DNA of 55,383 nucleotides from Nostoc sp. FACHB-110. Its GTDB lineage: Bacteria; Cyanobacteriota; Cyanobacteriia; Cyanobacteriales; Nostocaceae. Of this stretch, positions 16,370 to 25,978 are shown piece by piece. Each line of letters starts with the position of its first letter. The stretch's first letter is position 1. The DNA is taken from assembly GCF_014697425.1 (NCBI RefSeq), contig NZ_JACJRU010000049.1, positions 1 to 55,383 of the forward strand, read 5' to 3'. The translations under genes were made by a program, and so were the position numbers. Below the pieces are notes generated by a model. That model was not told the DNA's origin. It was given only the letters and a program-made list of their open reading frames with translations, and ran no database searches.

Positions 16370-17072
16370 CACAATTGCCTCAAGTCTCTCCTATAGGTTC
16401 TACGTTAGAGCCATGTTTGGCTTGTAGACAATTTCTCAATATTTTTGCAATGTTTGTAATATCGCTTTACAATCTGATTGTTTTATGACAAATCTAGTTG
16501 ATTGACCATATATCTAATTTCCCAATTAGATATAGCAATATTTGTAGAAATGACAAGCAAATTTGTGCCTGTAACCTATCTCAAGAAATATTTTTTGAAG
16601 AAGAATTGAGAAGCCAAGAGTCAGGAGTCAAAATGAATAAGAGAATGACAGAAAATAAAATATCCAATTTAAGAGAGAGTGTATTTTTCTTTTTCCCACA
16701 AGGTGATTGTCTATTTTTTTAGTTAGAAGTCCCTATTGATAAGTTATTTTCTGGCAGTCTTTGAGAATCAATTAGTAAACATTCATGAGTGTGAGTTATT
16801 GCAACGCTGAACGCCGCAACAAATAAAGGTGTAATTTACGGCTAATTCTGGTTTTTTTCCAACTACAAACTTTTCCTATAGCCGTAACACACCCCATAAT
16901 TTAAGGCTGACTAATTTTAATGATGGAGATTCCTCTGTTCTCTGGGAAAATTATTGTTTGCAAATATATGAAATTAATCCTGCTGTCTTCTGCCTTCTGA
17001 CCCCTGGCTACTACAACATCAGAGTCCGATATAATAGTGACTCATTCTTTGTTTTCCTAACTGGAGAAACCA
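16370..17072. other. Long intergenic region before argG, 703 bp
   Basis: The gap lies between divergent genes, so it holds promoters for both. It is AT-rich with no palindromes as strong as those elsewhere. An AAGCCAAGAGTCAGGAGTCAAAATG phrase near 16611 resembles dispersed spacer text that also appears near 47055. A plus-strand frame at 16498-16722 has no start signal and an unnatural composition. GGAG 8 nt before the argG ATG is the only clear signal. Confidence 0.5.
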
Positions 17073-18272
17073 ATGGGTCGCGCCAAAAAGGTTGTCTTAG
17101 CATATTCAGGTGGTGTAGATACTTCTGTGTGCATTCCTTACCTCAAGCATGAGTGGGGTGTGGAAGAGGTAATTACTCTTGCAGCAGATTTAGGCCAGGG
17201 AGATGAATTAGAGCCGATTAAAGAAAAAGCACTCAAATCTGGTGCTAGTGAATCTCTGGTAGTTGATGTCAAAGACAGCTTTGTTAAAGATTACGCTTTT
17301 GGGGCGATTCAAGCCAACGCACTTTACGAAAATCGCTATCCTTTGGGAACTGCACTGGCTCGTCCTTTAATTGCCAAAATATTAGTAGAAGCAGCAGATA
17401 AATACGGTGCTGATGCGATCGCACATGGTTGTACTGGTAAGGGTAATGATCAGGTACGCTTTGACGTTTCCTGTGCTGCCTTAAATCCCAGCCTCAAAAT
17501 TTTAGCACCTGCGCGGGAGTGGGGTATGAGCCGCGAAGAAACGATCGCCTACGGGGAAAAGTTTGGTATTCCTGCACCTGTGAAAAAGTCTTCGCCTTAC
17601 AGTATTGATAAAAACTTGCTTGGTCGCAGTATTGAAGCGGGTGTGTTGGAAGATCCCACAAAAGAACCGCCAGAAGAAATTTATCAGATGACAAAAGCGA
17701 TCGCCGATACCCCCAATGAGCCAGAATATATTGAAATCGGTTTTGTCAATGGTATCCCCACCACTATCAACGGTGCAGCTAAAAACCCCGTTGAATTAAT
17801 TGAAACACTCAACGAGTTAGCAGGCAATCATGGCATTGGTCGCATTGACATGATTGAAAACCGTTTGGTAGGAATCAAATCACGGGAAATCTACGAATCA
17901 CCAGCGATGTTGGTGTTAATTCAAGCACACCGCGATTTAGAAAGCTTAACTTTAACCGCAGATGTTAGCCACTACAAACGCGGTATCGAAGAAACTTACA
18001 CTCAATTGGTTTATAACGGTTTGTGGTACAGTCCCCTTAAAGCTGCGATCGATGCGTTTATTCAAAAAACTCAAGAACGCGTCTCAGGAACCGTACGGGT
18101 GAAACTTTTCAAAGGTAACGCCACAATAGTTGGTCGTTGGAGTGACAACACACTCTATACCCCCGACTTAGCCACCTACGGTGCTGAAGACCAATTTGAC
18201 CATAAAGCTGCGGAAGGTTTTATTTATGTTTGGGGTCTTCCTACCCGCATCTGGGCGCAACAAAATAGATAA
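17073..18272 (+). CDS. argG: Argininosuccinate synthase
   Basis: 399 residues, full length. The ATP-pyrophosphatase P-loop AYSGGVDTS is at 10-18. Family blocks follow in order: YPLGTALARPLIAK, AHGCTGKGNDQVRF, KKSSPYSIDKNLLGRS and GRIDMIENRLVGIKSRE. The enzyme joins citrulline and aspartate using ATP, the penultimate step of arginine synthesis, and in heterocyst formers it also supplies arginine for cyanophycin. Start is the ATG at 17073 with TGGAG just upstream. No arginine-pathway neighbours are present, which is normal in cyanobacteria. Confidence 0.97.
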   Translation: MGRAKKVVLAYSGGVDTSVCIPYLKHEWGVEEVITLAADLGQGDELEPIKEKALKSGASESLVVDVKDSFVKDYAFGAIQANALYENRYPLGTALARPLIAKILVEAADKYGADAIAHGCTGKGNDQVRFDVSCAALNPSLKILAPAREWGMSREETIAYGEKFGIPAPVKKSSPYSIDKNLLGRSIEAGVLEDPTKEPPEEIYQMTKAIADTPNEPEYIEIGFVNGIPTTINGAAKNPVELIETLNELAGNHGIGRIDMIENRLVGIKSREIYESPAMLVLIQAHRDLESLTLTADVSHYKRGIEETYTQLVYNGLWYSPLKAAIDAFIQKTQERVSGTVRVKLFKGNATIVGRWSDNTLYTPDLATYGAEDQFDHKAAEGFIYVWGLPTRIWAQQNR

Positions 18273-18282
18273 TTAAAAGCTG

Positions 18283-18312
18283 TGTTGGGTTTTGCTATTG
18301 CTCAACCCAACA
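18283..18312. repeat. Hairpin TGTTGGGT/ACCCAACA after argG
   Basis: An 8-bp stem with a 14-nt loop lies 10 bp past the argG stop. A run of A, not T, follows on the plus strand, so it is not a textbook terminator for argG. GTTGGGTT/AACCCAAC hairpins are a very common dispersed element in Nostocales. Confidence 0.5.
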
Positions 18313-18483
18313 AAAACTGAACGAGCAAATTAAGTGATTCACAGCTTAGAGGGTCTTGGCGATCGCAGCCAGCATAATATCATTAGTATTTGCATGGGTT
18401 CTGCACGAACTCAGCGCACTTACCTTGGGTCTTAAAATAATCAAGGTAGTTATCCCACTTTTTGAACTGGCTGAAAAACCTTT

Positions 18484-19056
18484 ATGATTCCTCAGGAAAC
18501 TGATGCAAAAGCAACGCCTACGTCATCAAAAACATGGCGTAATTGGCGAGAAAATGTGATTTTAGTGGCCATCGCTTTATTTTTAGCAGTGATCATCAGG
18601 ACTTTTGTTGCCGAACCCCGCTACATCCCTTCGGAGTCGATGGTTCCTACTTTATATGAAGGAGATCGTTTAGTTGTCGAAAAAATGTCTTACCACTTTC
18701 ACCCGCCTGTCACTGGGGATATTGTGGTATTTCAGCCACCAGAAGAACTGCAACGACGCGGCTATCCCAAAGACCAAGCTTTTATCAAACGGGTGATTGG
18801 CGTACCTGGAGAAATAATTAAAGTCGCCAACGGCAAAGTTTATCTCAACGATCAACCTTTGCAAGAAGACTATATTGCCGAACCACCAAATCAACCATTC
18901 CCACCTGTACAAGTCCCAGCAGACCAGTTTTTTGTTATGGGAGATAACCGCAACGATAGTAATGACTCCCGCTACTGGGGTTTTCTGCCAAGACAAAATA
19001 TCATTGGTAAGGCAGTATTTCGCTTTTGGCCTTTCAACCGCATTGGCTTTATTTAA
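18484..19056 (+). CDS. lepB: Signal peptidase I
   Basis: 190 residues with one N-terminal membrane segment (about 25-41). All signature boxes are present: PSESMVPTL with the catalytic Ser52, the GDIVVFQPP box, AFIKRVIGVPGE with the general base Lys102, and the C-terminal FVMGDNRNDSNDSRYWG box. The enzyme removes signal peptides from exported proteins on the outer face of the cytoplasmic or thylakoid membrane. Cyanobacteria usually have two such genes; nothing here says which one this is. The start is ATG 18484. Confidence 0.95.
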   Translation: MIPQETDAKATPTSSKTWRNWRENVILVAIALFLAVIIRTFVAEPRYIPSESMVPTLYEGDRLVVEKMSYHFHPPVTGDIVVFQPPEELQRRGYPKDQAFIKRVIGVPGEIIKVANGKVYLNDQPLQEDYIAEPPNQPFPPVQVPADQFFVMGDNRNDSNDSRYWGFLPRQNIIGKAVFRFWPFNRIGFI

Positions 19057-19157
19057 TGATTCAAGTTTTCCCCTACATCACCAGTATGGGGATTCTAAAA
19101 AAACTCCGCGCACCTTTGCGTTTACCTCAGCGTTCCTCTGCGTTTCAAATGGTTAAT

Positions 19158-19691
19158 CTAAAACCTCAAAAAATGCATTAACTGGGCGATCGCCTCAGCA
19201 GGTAATTGCAATCGTCGTTGAAAATCAGCTACATTACGATATGGCCCAGCTGCTTGCCGATTTTCAATCACTGCTTCAGCCAAAGACAAATCCATATATG
19301 GTATTTTCGCTAATGTTTCGACTGTAGCAGTGTTGGGGTTGACTAAATGGGTAGGGTCAATTATAGATTCATGATCGTAATAAACAAAATTCAGCAGAGG
19401 TTCTAAAGGCTTAAGTCGTTGTACTGGCAAACTCAGAGCCGCCGCAATATCTTCAATACAATAAAATTTAACACCTGAACGCGAAAGTTCCACCAGCGAT
19501 CGCGCTTGGTGAATTGACAATCCTGGTAAACGTAGCCAATCATCTACAGTCGCTTGATTAGCATCAATCCGCATCCCTAATTGTGCCGCGATGGGAATTT
19601 CTTCTCCAGATTGCAACCGATAATAAGGGTCGTTGAGTAATTTAGCCCGCAGTTTTTGTAATCTAAAGTTTAAAGGTAGCCAGTTATTCAT
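19158..19691 (-). CDS. Helix-hairpin-helix (ComEA-type) protein
   Basis: 177 residues from ATG 19691 (MNNWLPLNF), chosen because AAGGA lies 7 nt upstream. An ATG at 19709 that overlaps the previous stop is the alternative. Two helix-hairpin-helix units are visible: IDANQATVDDWLRLPGLSIHQARSLV and VNPNTATVETLAKIPYMDLSLAEAVIENR, the latter followed by GPYRNVADF, as in ComEA DNA-binding domains. ComEA binds incoming DNA in competence, but this protein lacks a clear signal peptide, so a DNA-binding role is inferred only from the fold. It lies directly downstream of the TM2 gene and probably shares its transcript. Confidence 0.8.
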   Translation of the reverse strand: MNNWLPLNFRLQKLRAKLLNDPYYRLQSGEEIPIAAQLGMRIDANQATVDDWLRLPGLSIHQARSLVELSRSGVKFYCIEDIAAALSLPVQRLKPLEPLLNFVYYDHESIIDPTHLVNPNTATVETLAKIPYMDLSLAEAVIENRQAAGPYRNVADFQRRLQLPAEAIAQLMHFLRF

Positions 19692-19705
19692 GGTTTTTCC
19701 TTGCA

Positions 19706-20080
19706 TCAAGAAATTTGGTCGAGTAGCTGGCGACGCTTTTGTTCAAACTCATACTCAGAAATTAAACCATCTTGGCGTAGTGCATCTAACTCCCGTAAAG
19801 CACTAGCGACACTTTCGACTTGATTGCTTGTCTTTGGAGAAAACTTGACTGCTGATTTACCTTGATTAAAATTTTGGTCAAAAGCTTCCTCATCTTGAGC
19901 TAAATACCACACAGCCTCAATGGCACAAGCTACCTTAGGAATAGGTGTCCAAGAAAGTAACACATATAAAATTCCCCACACAGGCTGACCTAAATAAAAT
20001 TTATGGAATCCTGAAACCAAGGGGATACCAGAAAGAGCCAAAATAGCAGCGATAGTCCGGCTTTTGCGTTTAGTTAACAT
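19706..20080 (-). CDS. TM2-domain membrane protein with SHOCT-like tail
   Basis: 124 residues. The first part is a TM2 domain: a basic start (MLTKRKSR), a hydrophobic helix, the characteristic G-x-H-x-F-YLGQPVWGILYVL turn, then a second helix ending near residue 65. The C-terminal 35 residues (ALRELDALRQDGLISEYEF with KRRQLLDQ) match the SHOCT-type short helical motif, often at the ends of multi-domain membrane proteins. Function is unknown. It precedes the helix-hairpin-helix gene with almost no gap. Confidence 0.85.
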   Translation of the reverse strand: MLTKRKSRTIAAILALSGIPLVSGFHKFYLGQPVWGILYVLLSWTPIPKVACAIEAVWYLAQDEEAFDQNFNQGKSAVKFSPKTSNQVESVASALRELDALRQDGLISEYEFEQKRRQLLDQIS

Positions 20081-20238
20081 ACTTATTCTAAATTTACTAC
20101 TGTCACAGTTTGCCTAATTAAACAGCGATCGTAGCAAAATCACTACATAAATTCAGCATTATATAATTCTGGCGAAAAACCAACATCTAAATATATTCTG
20201 ATGCTATCTTAAAGTTTTCATCTGCAAAGCTGATTACG

Positions 20239-21153
20239 ATGTCACAGAACACACTCCCATCAGCATGGCTAAAACTACTATCTGACCCTTTCGCCGTATT
20301 AGGAATCCCTGTGACTGCCGATGAGCGTCAGATTAATAAATGTTATCGTGCCTTAGCCAAACAACTGCATCCCGATCGCTATGCTCAAAGTGGTGAAGCA
20401 GAACAAAAATTAGCCACAAATATATTTACTCGCTTAATTAATCCTGCTTACGCACAAATTAAGCAAACCCAAAAATGTGCGGAAACCATAGCCATGCTGC
20501 GCTTAGAAGCTAAAAGTTGGCAGCCAAAAGCTGATTTGGCAAAAAATTCAGCATTAGAAAAACTGATTCAAGCCTCTGCACAATCAGCCGAGAGTATCTA
20601 TGAACAAGCGATCGCTGACTATGCAGCCATTCAATATACCTCGCTACAACAAACCTACCAAATAACTCAACAGTTAAACCAGCTAAACTTAGCTTACTTT
20701 AGCTTGCAGCAATCCCAACCATCAATTCCTCAAGCCGCCCCTCCCGTAAGTTCCCCAGTTCAACCTCAACCAACACCACAGACATCAGAAAACACCCAAC
20801 CAGTTCCCGTCAACTATGCTCAACGCCACTACCAACGAGCCATTCAATATAGTAAACAAAGTAAATGGTCACTGGCTGTTAGCGAACTGCGAGATGCTAT
20901 CAAATTAGAGCCAAATAACAGCGATTTTTACGCCTTACTCGGATTAGTACATTTCCACCAAAATCTTTTAGGTATGGCTAAGGTTTATACTCGACAAGCA
21001 TTAAAACTTAACCCTACAAATCGCCTAGCCCTCAAATATGCAGAGCAATTAAAAATTGACATGAAAGAAAACATTAATCCCCAGTCAATGGCCAAAGCTG
21101 TGGGTATTGCGGCTTTGTTAAGCAGGTTTGTTCCCAAAACAGAAAGCCACTAA
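20239..21153 (+). CDS. J-domain protein with C-terminal TPR
   Basis: 304 residues. Residues 16-75 are a J domain: DPFAVLGIPVTADERQI, the KCYRALAKQLHPDRYA helix with the HPD motif at 44-46, and a NPAYAQIK helix. Residues 155-185 are a Pro/Gln linker. From about 192 (YAQRHYQRAIQYSKQSKW) to 270 there are TPR units. J domains stimulate the ATPase of Hsp70 (DnaK), so this is a co-chaperone of the cyanobacterial J-TPR type; clients are not evident. Start ATG 20239. Confidence 0.88.
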   Translation: MSQNTLPSAWLKLLSDPFAVLGIPVTADERQINKCYRALAKQLHPDRYAQSGEAEQKLATNIFTRLINPAYAQIKQTQKCAETIAMLRLEAKSWQPKADLAKNSALEKLIQASAQSAESIYEQAIADYAAIQYTSLQQTYQITQQLNQLNLAYFSLQQSQPSIPQAAPPVSSPVQPQPTPQTSENTQPVPVNYAQRHYQRAIQYSKQSKWSLAVSELRDAIKLEPNNSDFYALLGLVHFHQNLLGMAKVYTRQALKLNPTNRLALKYAEQLKIDMKENINPQSMAKAVGIAALLSRFVPKTESH

Positions 21154-21257
21154 AGTCAAGTGTTGGAATTTCGGTGAAAAACCGTACTTTAACCGAAGAT
21201 AGTTTTTTAGATGAATCCCCTAGACTAGAATAAACATATAGGCATCACTCTAAGCGA

Positions 21258-21275
21258 CTGAGTGACATCACTCAG
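21258..21275 (+). promoter_or_regulatory. Small hairpin in the DUF1825 leader
   Basis: CTGAGTG pairs with CACTCAG around a 4-nt loop, 15 bp before the ATG at 21291 and just ahead of a GTGGAAG ribosome-binding region. It may affect translation or mRNA stability. This is seen in the sequence only; no family is recognised. Confidence 0.35.
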
Positions 21276-21290
21276 TGAAGTGGAAGCAAC

Positions 21291-21614
21291 ATGGGATTCT
21301 TTGACTCTGAGATAGTTCAGCAAGAAGCAAAACAGCTATTTGAAAATTATCAAGCACTAATCAAGCTTGGTAATAACTATGGCAAATTTGACCGTGAAGG
21401 CAAAAAACTGTTTATTGATCAAATGGAAGCCATGATGGAGCGTTATCGCATCTTTATGAAACGCTTCGAGCTATCGGAAGATTTTATGGCTCAGATGACA
21501 GTAGAACAGCTAAAAACCCAGTTAGGGCAATTTGGTGTCACGCCACAACAGATGTTTGATCAAATGCACTTCACCCTAGAAAGGATGAAAGCCGAACTGG
21601 AAAAACAACCCTAG
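21291..21614 (+). CDS. DUF1825 family cyanobacterial protein
   Basis: 107 residues matching DUF1825, a family conserved across cyanobacteria and chloroplast-bearing lineages. It starts MGFFDSEIVQ and keeps the helix-rich FENYQALIKLGNNYGKFDREGKKLFI and MMERYRIFMKRFELSEDF blocks. Soluble, no membrane segment. Function unknown; the near-universal presence in cyanobacteria suggests a house role. It ends before a strong two-way terminator. Confidence 0.9.
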   Translation: MGFFDSEIVQQEAKQLFENYQALIKLGNNYGKFDREGKKLFIDQMEAMMERYRIFMKRFELSEDFMAQMTVEQLKTQLGQFGVTPQQMFDQMHFTLERMKAELEKQP

Positions 21615-21672
21615 AAAATTTTAGATTTTAAATTGTGGATTTGGGATTGGTTATAACCTAAAATCCGTCTGG

Positions 21673-21711
21673 AAAAGTTGCGTGCGGGGGAAACCCCCGC
21701 ACGCAACTTTT
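21673..21711. terminator. Bidirectional intrinsic terminator
   Basis: An 18-bp perfect stem (AAAAGTTGCGTGCGGGGG with its complement) and a 3-nt AAA loop. The stem itself supplies a T-run on each strand. It lies between the convergent DUF1825 and penicillin-binding protein genes and can serve both. Confidence 0.9.
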
Positions 21712-21725
21712 CGCAAAATCTCAAA

Positions 21726-23648
21726 TTAATTTGACTTAGGGCGAGGAAACTGTGACGGTGGCTGAAATTTTTCCACAGGAACACCTTTAAGTGCCTGAGT
21801 CATGAAATCTTTCCAGATGGGAGCTACCATTACACCACCAGTAGCACCACTAGCTAACTGTCTGTTGTCATCTCTACCTACCCAGACAGCTGTCGTTAGT
21901 TGAGGTACTGTACCGACAAACCAAATATCCTTTTCTGAGGAAGTTGTACCTGTCTTGCCAGCGGCAGGACGACCTATAGCAGCATTTTTACCAGTTCCTT
22001 CAGTAATTACTGATGTCATTGTATCAATAATTGCTGCTGATGCCCAAGGATCAAGAACTAGCTGGGGTTTTGGTGTATTGTCTAGCAAAACATTGCCACT
22101 ACTATCAGTTATCCGAGCAATAATAGTTGGCGGTGACTGCCAACCGTAATTAGCAAAAGTTGCATAGGCGCTCGCCATTTCCAATGGTGTGACACCAATC
22201 GCACCCAAAGGTAGCGAAGTCACAGGTTCCATCGGACTCATAATGCCTAAAGTCCGGCAGGTTTCTATGACCTTAGACATCCCTACAGACTTACCCAGCT
22301 TGATTACAGGGATGTTACGAGATACGGATAAAGCTTTACGAATTGTCATCGCGCCCCCGAAACTACCATCATAGTTTCTCGGAAAGTACCAACCGTCGCC
22401 ATCTCGATAGCTCACTGGCGCATCAATCACGGTTGTATCTGGCCCATACTTACCAGTAGCAAAGGCAGTATAATAAACAAAGGGCTTAAACGAAGATCCT
22501 GGTTGGCGTAAAGCTTGAGTAGCACGGTTAAATTCACTGGCCTTGGGATCTACACCACCTACTAGTGCCTTCACAAAATGGGTACGCGGATCAATCGCTA
22601 CCAACGCAATTTGATTTTTTGATAATCCTTGCCCACTGAGGGATTTGTGCCACTTTTTCACAGTGTCTTCCGCCATAATTTGGAATTTGGCATCAACAGT
22701 TGTTTGTACGCGCATCCCACCTTTGAGTAAGGCATCACGCCCAAACTTTTTCGCCAATTCCTGCGCCACGGTATTACTCACATAAGGTAAAGCACTACCT
22801 TGAAAAGAGCGAATTCTGCCTAGTTTGATTTCTTGCTTGAGGGCATCATCATATTCTTGCTGGGTAATCCACTTCAATTCCAGCATCCGCCCTAGCACTT
22901 CTTTTTGTTTCTGTTTTGCCAGTTTCATACTAGCAAATGGGCTGAATTGCTCTGGCGCTTGAATTAAGCCTGCCATCATAGCAGATTCGGCAATAGTTAA
23001 ATTTTCGGCTGACTTATCAAAGTAAGTGCGGGCTGCTGTTTGTACACCGTAATTATTGTGACCCCAATACACTTGATTGAGGTACATTTCTAAGATTTGG
23101 TCTTTGGGGAGAATTTGCTCTAGGCGAATTGCCAATACAGCTTCAGCTAATTTCCGGGTAACGGCTCGTTTTTGGGACAAAAACAAATTTTTGACCAACT
23201 GCATGGTGATGGTAGAGCCACCTTCTTTCACGCCACCAGCTACTGCATTGACAACGATCGCCCGACCAATACCTGTAGGATTAATACCGTGATGATAATA
23301 AAAATGGCTGTCTTCACTAGCTAGTACCGCCCGTTTTAAATTGGGCGAAATTCTATCTAGCGGTACGACTTCCCGGTTAGCTTCCCCGTGGACGCTGGCT
23401 AACAGTTTTCCTTTAATGTCATAAATATAAGTTGTTTCTGAAGGCAAAAAGTTACGTAATTGTCTAACATCAGGCAAATTACGGAAACTAATCGCTAAAC
23501 CAACCAGCCCTCCAGCTACAATAGAGCTTGTCAGCATGGTGATAGATAACAAAGTACCGCCAGTTATCTGACCTACGCCTTTCAAAAACTCAAAACCTTG
23601 TGAAGGCCGACGTTGTGGCTGCTTATTTTCAAGAGTCCTAGACGACAC
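21726..23648 (-). CDS. Class A penicillin-binding protein (bifunctional transglycosylase/transpeptidase)
   Basis: 640 residues. A single membrane anchor is at about 28-53. The GT51 transglycosylase domain follows, with ASEDSHFYYHHG carrying the catalytic Glu112 and the GGSTITMQLVKNL and EMYLNQVYWGHNNYG blocks. The transpeptidase domain has all three motifs: SSFK with active Ser385, SRN at 443-445 and KTG at 565-567. The enzyme polymerises and cross-links peptidoglycan. The N-terminus starts with GTG at 23648 and is Gln/Arg-rich. Cyanobacteria have several class A PBPs, and which one this is cannot be set from the sequence alone. It is divergent from tyrS. Confidence 0.94.
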   Translation of the reverse strand: MSSRTLENKQPQRRPSQGFEFLKGVGQITGGTLLSITMLTSSIVAGGLVGLAISFRNLPDVRQLRNFLPSETTYIYDIKGKLLASVHGEANREVVPLDRISPNLKRAVLASEDSHFYYHHGINPTGIGRAIVVNAVAGGVKEGGSTITMQLVKNLFLSQKRAVTRKLAEAVLAIRLEQILPKDQILEMYLNQVYWGHNNYGVQTAARTYFDKSAENLTIAESAMMAGLIQAPEQFSPFASMKLAKQKQKEVLGRMLELKWITQQEYDDALKQEIKLGRIRSFQGSALPYVSNTVAQELAKKFGRDALLKGGMRVQTTVDAKFQIMAEDTVKKWHKSLSGQGLSKNQIALVAIDPRTHFVKALVGGVDPKASEFNRATQALRQPGSSFKPFVYYTAFATGKYGPDTTVIDAPVSYRDGDGWYFPRNYDGSFGGAMTIRKALSVSRNIPVIKLGKSVGMSKVIETCRTLGIMSPMEPVTSLPLGAIGVTPLEMASAYATFANYGWQSPPTIIARITDSSGNVLLDNTPKPQLVLDPWASAAIIDTMTSVITEGTGKNAAIGRPAAGKTGTTSSEKDIWFVGTVPQLTTAVWVGRDDNRQLASGATGGVMVAPIWKDFMTQALKGVPVEKFQPPSQFPRPKSN

Positions 23649-23822
23649 GGTGATATCACTTCCTCACTTGTAAATTTAACTGTAATTCATCGAAATGCAG
23701 CATGGTGGTTAATTTTTTGCAATTATATTATTTTGGCAGATGAAACAACGGACAAATTGCCAGTGAATATAACCAACCTAACTTCTCAAATAAAAAGTGT
23801 AGTTAATAGCGAATCTCCTATT

Positions 23823-25019
23823 ATGGCGCAAGATTTTTCTTGGCTGCATCGTGGGGTAGTGGAAGTATTTCCCCAACCGACTGATATTAATAGCGAAATT
23901 GAAAGTTTAGAACAACGTCTAGCAAATAGTAACAAACCTCTGAGGGTGAAATTGGGAATTGACCCTACAGGTGCTGATATTCACTTTGGTCATAGCATAC
24001 CAGTAAGAAAACTGCGAGCGTTTCAAGATGCTGGTCATACGGCAGTCCTCATCATTGGTGATTTTACTGCTCGTATAGGCGATCCAACAGGTAAATCTGA
24101 GGTGCGTCGTCAGCTAACAGCAGCTGATGTGGCGCAAAATGCCCAGACTTACTTAGACCAAGTGCGTCCTATTTTGGATTTTGACACACCCGGACGCTTA
24201 GAGGTGCGCTATAACTCCGAATGGCTTTCCCAACTGAATTTAGGAAAAATTTTGGAGTTACTCTCGACTATGACTGTGGGTCAAATGTTGGCCAAGGAGG
24301 GATTTGCTGAACGTTACAAAAAAGAGAATCCGATTTTCTTGCATGAGTTCCTTTATCCTTTAATGCAGGGCTATGATTCTGTGGCTGTTGAGGCAGATGT
24401 AGAATTAGGTGGAACTGACCAGAAGTTTAATATTGCTGTGGGACGGGATTTACAACGTCATTTTGAACAAAAGCCACAATTTGGACTACTGTTACCAATT
24501 TTAATTGGTACTGATGGCGTACAAAAAATGTCGAAGTCTCTGGGCAATTATGTTGGTTTGTCGGAACACCCAGGACAAAAATATCAGAAGTTACAAGGGG
24601 TTCCTGATAATTTGCTGAAACAGTATTTTGAACTACTGACAGATTTACCTTTAGATCAATTGCCAGAAAATCCCCGTGATCGCCAAATGCTGTTAGCTTG
24701 GGAAGTAGTTAAACAATACCACGGCGAACAAGCGGCAAATGAAGCCAAAGAAGCAGCAAAAAGCGGTGGTAAAGCAGGTGCTGTTCCTGAATTTTCTTTG
24801 GCTGGTGTGCCTCAATTTCCAGCAAAGTTAGCTTTTATACTCAATGCTAGTGGCTTGTGTAAAAGTACAGGCGAAGGACGGCGGAAAATTCAAGAACGTG
24901 GTGTGCGTTTAGATGGCGAGCAAATTACTGATGTTGATACTACTTTTGCCGAACCTAGTGAATTACACGGACGAGTGCTGCAAGTGGGCAAGAATAAGTT
25001 TGTGCGCTTAGTACCTTGA
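23823..25019 (+). CDS. tyrS: Tyrosyl-tRNA synthetase
   Basis: 398 residues from ATG 23823 (MAQDFSWLHR). The frame is open 70 codons further upstream, but that part overlaps the start of the divergent PBP gene and looks non-coding. Class I aminoacyl-tRNA synthetase motifs are present: HFGH (54-57) as the HIGH equivalent and KMSKS (235-239). GGTDQKFN contributes to the tyrosine pocket. The C-terminal 60 residues (GRRKIQERGVRLDGEQI) form an S4 RNA-binding domain. It charges tRNA-Tyr with tyrosine. pyrF follows after 48 bp on the same strand and may be cotranscribed. Confidence 0.95.
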   Translation: MAQDFSWLHRGVVEVFPQPTDINSEIESLEQRLANSNKPLRVKLGIDPTGADIHFGHSIPVRKLRAFQDAGHTAVLIIGDFTARIGDPTGKSEVRRQLTAADVAQNAQTYLDQVRPILDFDTPGRLEVRYNSEWLSQLNLGKILELLSTMTVGQMLAKEGFAERYKKENPIFLHEFLYPLMQGYDSVAVEADVELGGTDQKFNIAVGRDLQRHFEQKPQFGLLLPILIGTDGVQKMSKSLGNYVGLSEHPGQKYQKLQGVPDNLLKQYFELLTDLPLDQLPENPRDRQMLLAWEVVKQYHGEQAANEAKEAAKSGGKAGAVPEFSLAGVPQFPAKLAFILNASGLCKSTGEGRRKIQERGVRLDGEQITDVDTTFAEPSELHGRVLQVGKNKFVRLVP

Positions 25020-25067
25020 AAGTGTGAAGTATGAAGTCGGAAATTTTATTTTTTTGACCATTGACAA

Positions 25068-25781
25068 ATGACAAATGACAAAATCATCGTAGCTTTGGAT
25101 GTGCCGGATTTGGAGGGTGCGATCGCTTTAATTGACAAGCTAGAATCTGTGAGTTTCTGGAAGGTTGGGTTAGAGTTGTTTACCAGCACTGGGCCGAGCA
25201 TTTTAGAAATTTTAAAGTCTCGGCAAAAGCGCATCTTTCTAGATTTAAAATTTCACGATATCCCTAATACTGTGGCTGGGGCTTGTCGCAGTGCGGCGCG
25301 TTATGGGGTAGATTTATTGACAATTCATGCCACAGCAGGCAAAGATGCCCTCAAAGCCGCCACAGAAGCGGCCCACACAGGTGCAGACCAAGCAGGTATG
25401 CAACCGCCAAAATTAATTGCGATTACGCTGCTGACGAGTATTTCGGCGCGACAATTGGCGTTTGATTTAAAAATTCCCCTAGAGTTGCCAGAATTTGCCC
25501 TAGAAATGGCATTAATGGCGCAAGCGTCAGGGTTAGATGGGGCGGTGTGTTCACCCCAAGAAGTGGCACAATTGCGCCAAACCTGCGGCGATGAATTTTT
25601 ATTCGTTTGTCCAGGGGTGCGTCCAACTTGGGCAGAAAAAGGAGATCAACAGCGATCGCTCACACCTTCCCAAGCCCTGCAAGCTGGTGCAAACTATTTA
25701 GTAATTGGTCGTCCCATCACTGCTGCCTCTGATCCTGAGTTAGCCTGGAAAAAAATTGGTGATGAGTTAATTACAACTTGA
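25068..25781 (+). CDS. pyrF: Orotidine-5'-phosphate decarboxylase
   Basis: 237 residues with the full OMP decarboxylase barrel. The catalytic Asp-x-Lys-x-x-Asp set lies in FLDLKFHDIPNT (Asp59, Lys61, Asp64). The C-terminal phosphate-binding GANYLVIGRPIT is intact. It makes UMP from OMP in pyrimidine synthesis. Length is normal for the group. It follows tyrS after 48 bp that contain heptamer-type repeat words. The start ATG 25068 is one of two overlapping ATGAC words; the first gives MTNDKII. Confidence 0.95.
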   Translation: MTNDKIIVALDVPDLEGAIALIDKLESVSFWKVGLELFTSTGPSILEILKSRQKRIFLDLKFHDIPNTVAGACRSAARYGVDLLTIHATAGKDALKAATEAAHTGADQAGMQPPKLIAITLLTSISARQLAFDLKIPLELPEFALEMALMAQASGLDGAVCSPQEVAQLRQTCGDEFLFVCPGVRPTWAEKGDQQRSLTPSQALQAGANYLVIGRPITAASDPELAWKKIGDELITT

Positions 25782-25978
25782 ACTAGACGCTATATCTGTA
25801 GAAACTGGGTGTAGGGGTGTATGCCTCCAAAACCCAGTTTTTCAGCAAAATTGAACCAGTCCTTTGGGTTTAACAAATTGTTGCAATGTCTATTTTAGGA
25901 CTGCACGTCATGGATACTTGCTTTAAATCGACGCGTGCAGCTTACTACCAACAAGGCAATACCGTCAGGTCAGTGTAG

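Noticed and set aside
16498..16722. 74-residue plus-strand protein before argG
   Set aside because: No ribosome site, low-complexity Phe-rich end, and it includes dispersed spacer text.
18283..18312. Intrinsic terminator of argG
   Set aside because: The hairpin is followed by A-run, not T-run, on the plus strand; kept only as a repeat.
23613..23822. 70-residue N-terminal extension of TyrS
   Set aside because: It overlaps the start of the divergent PBP gene and lacks family similarity; ATG 23823 starts the conserved protein.
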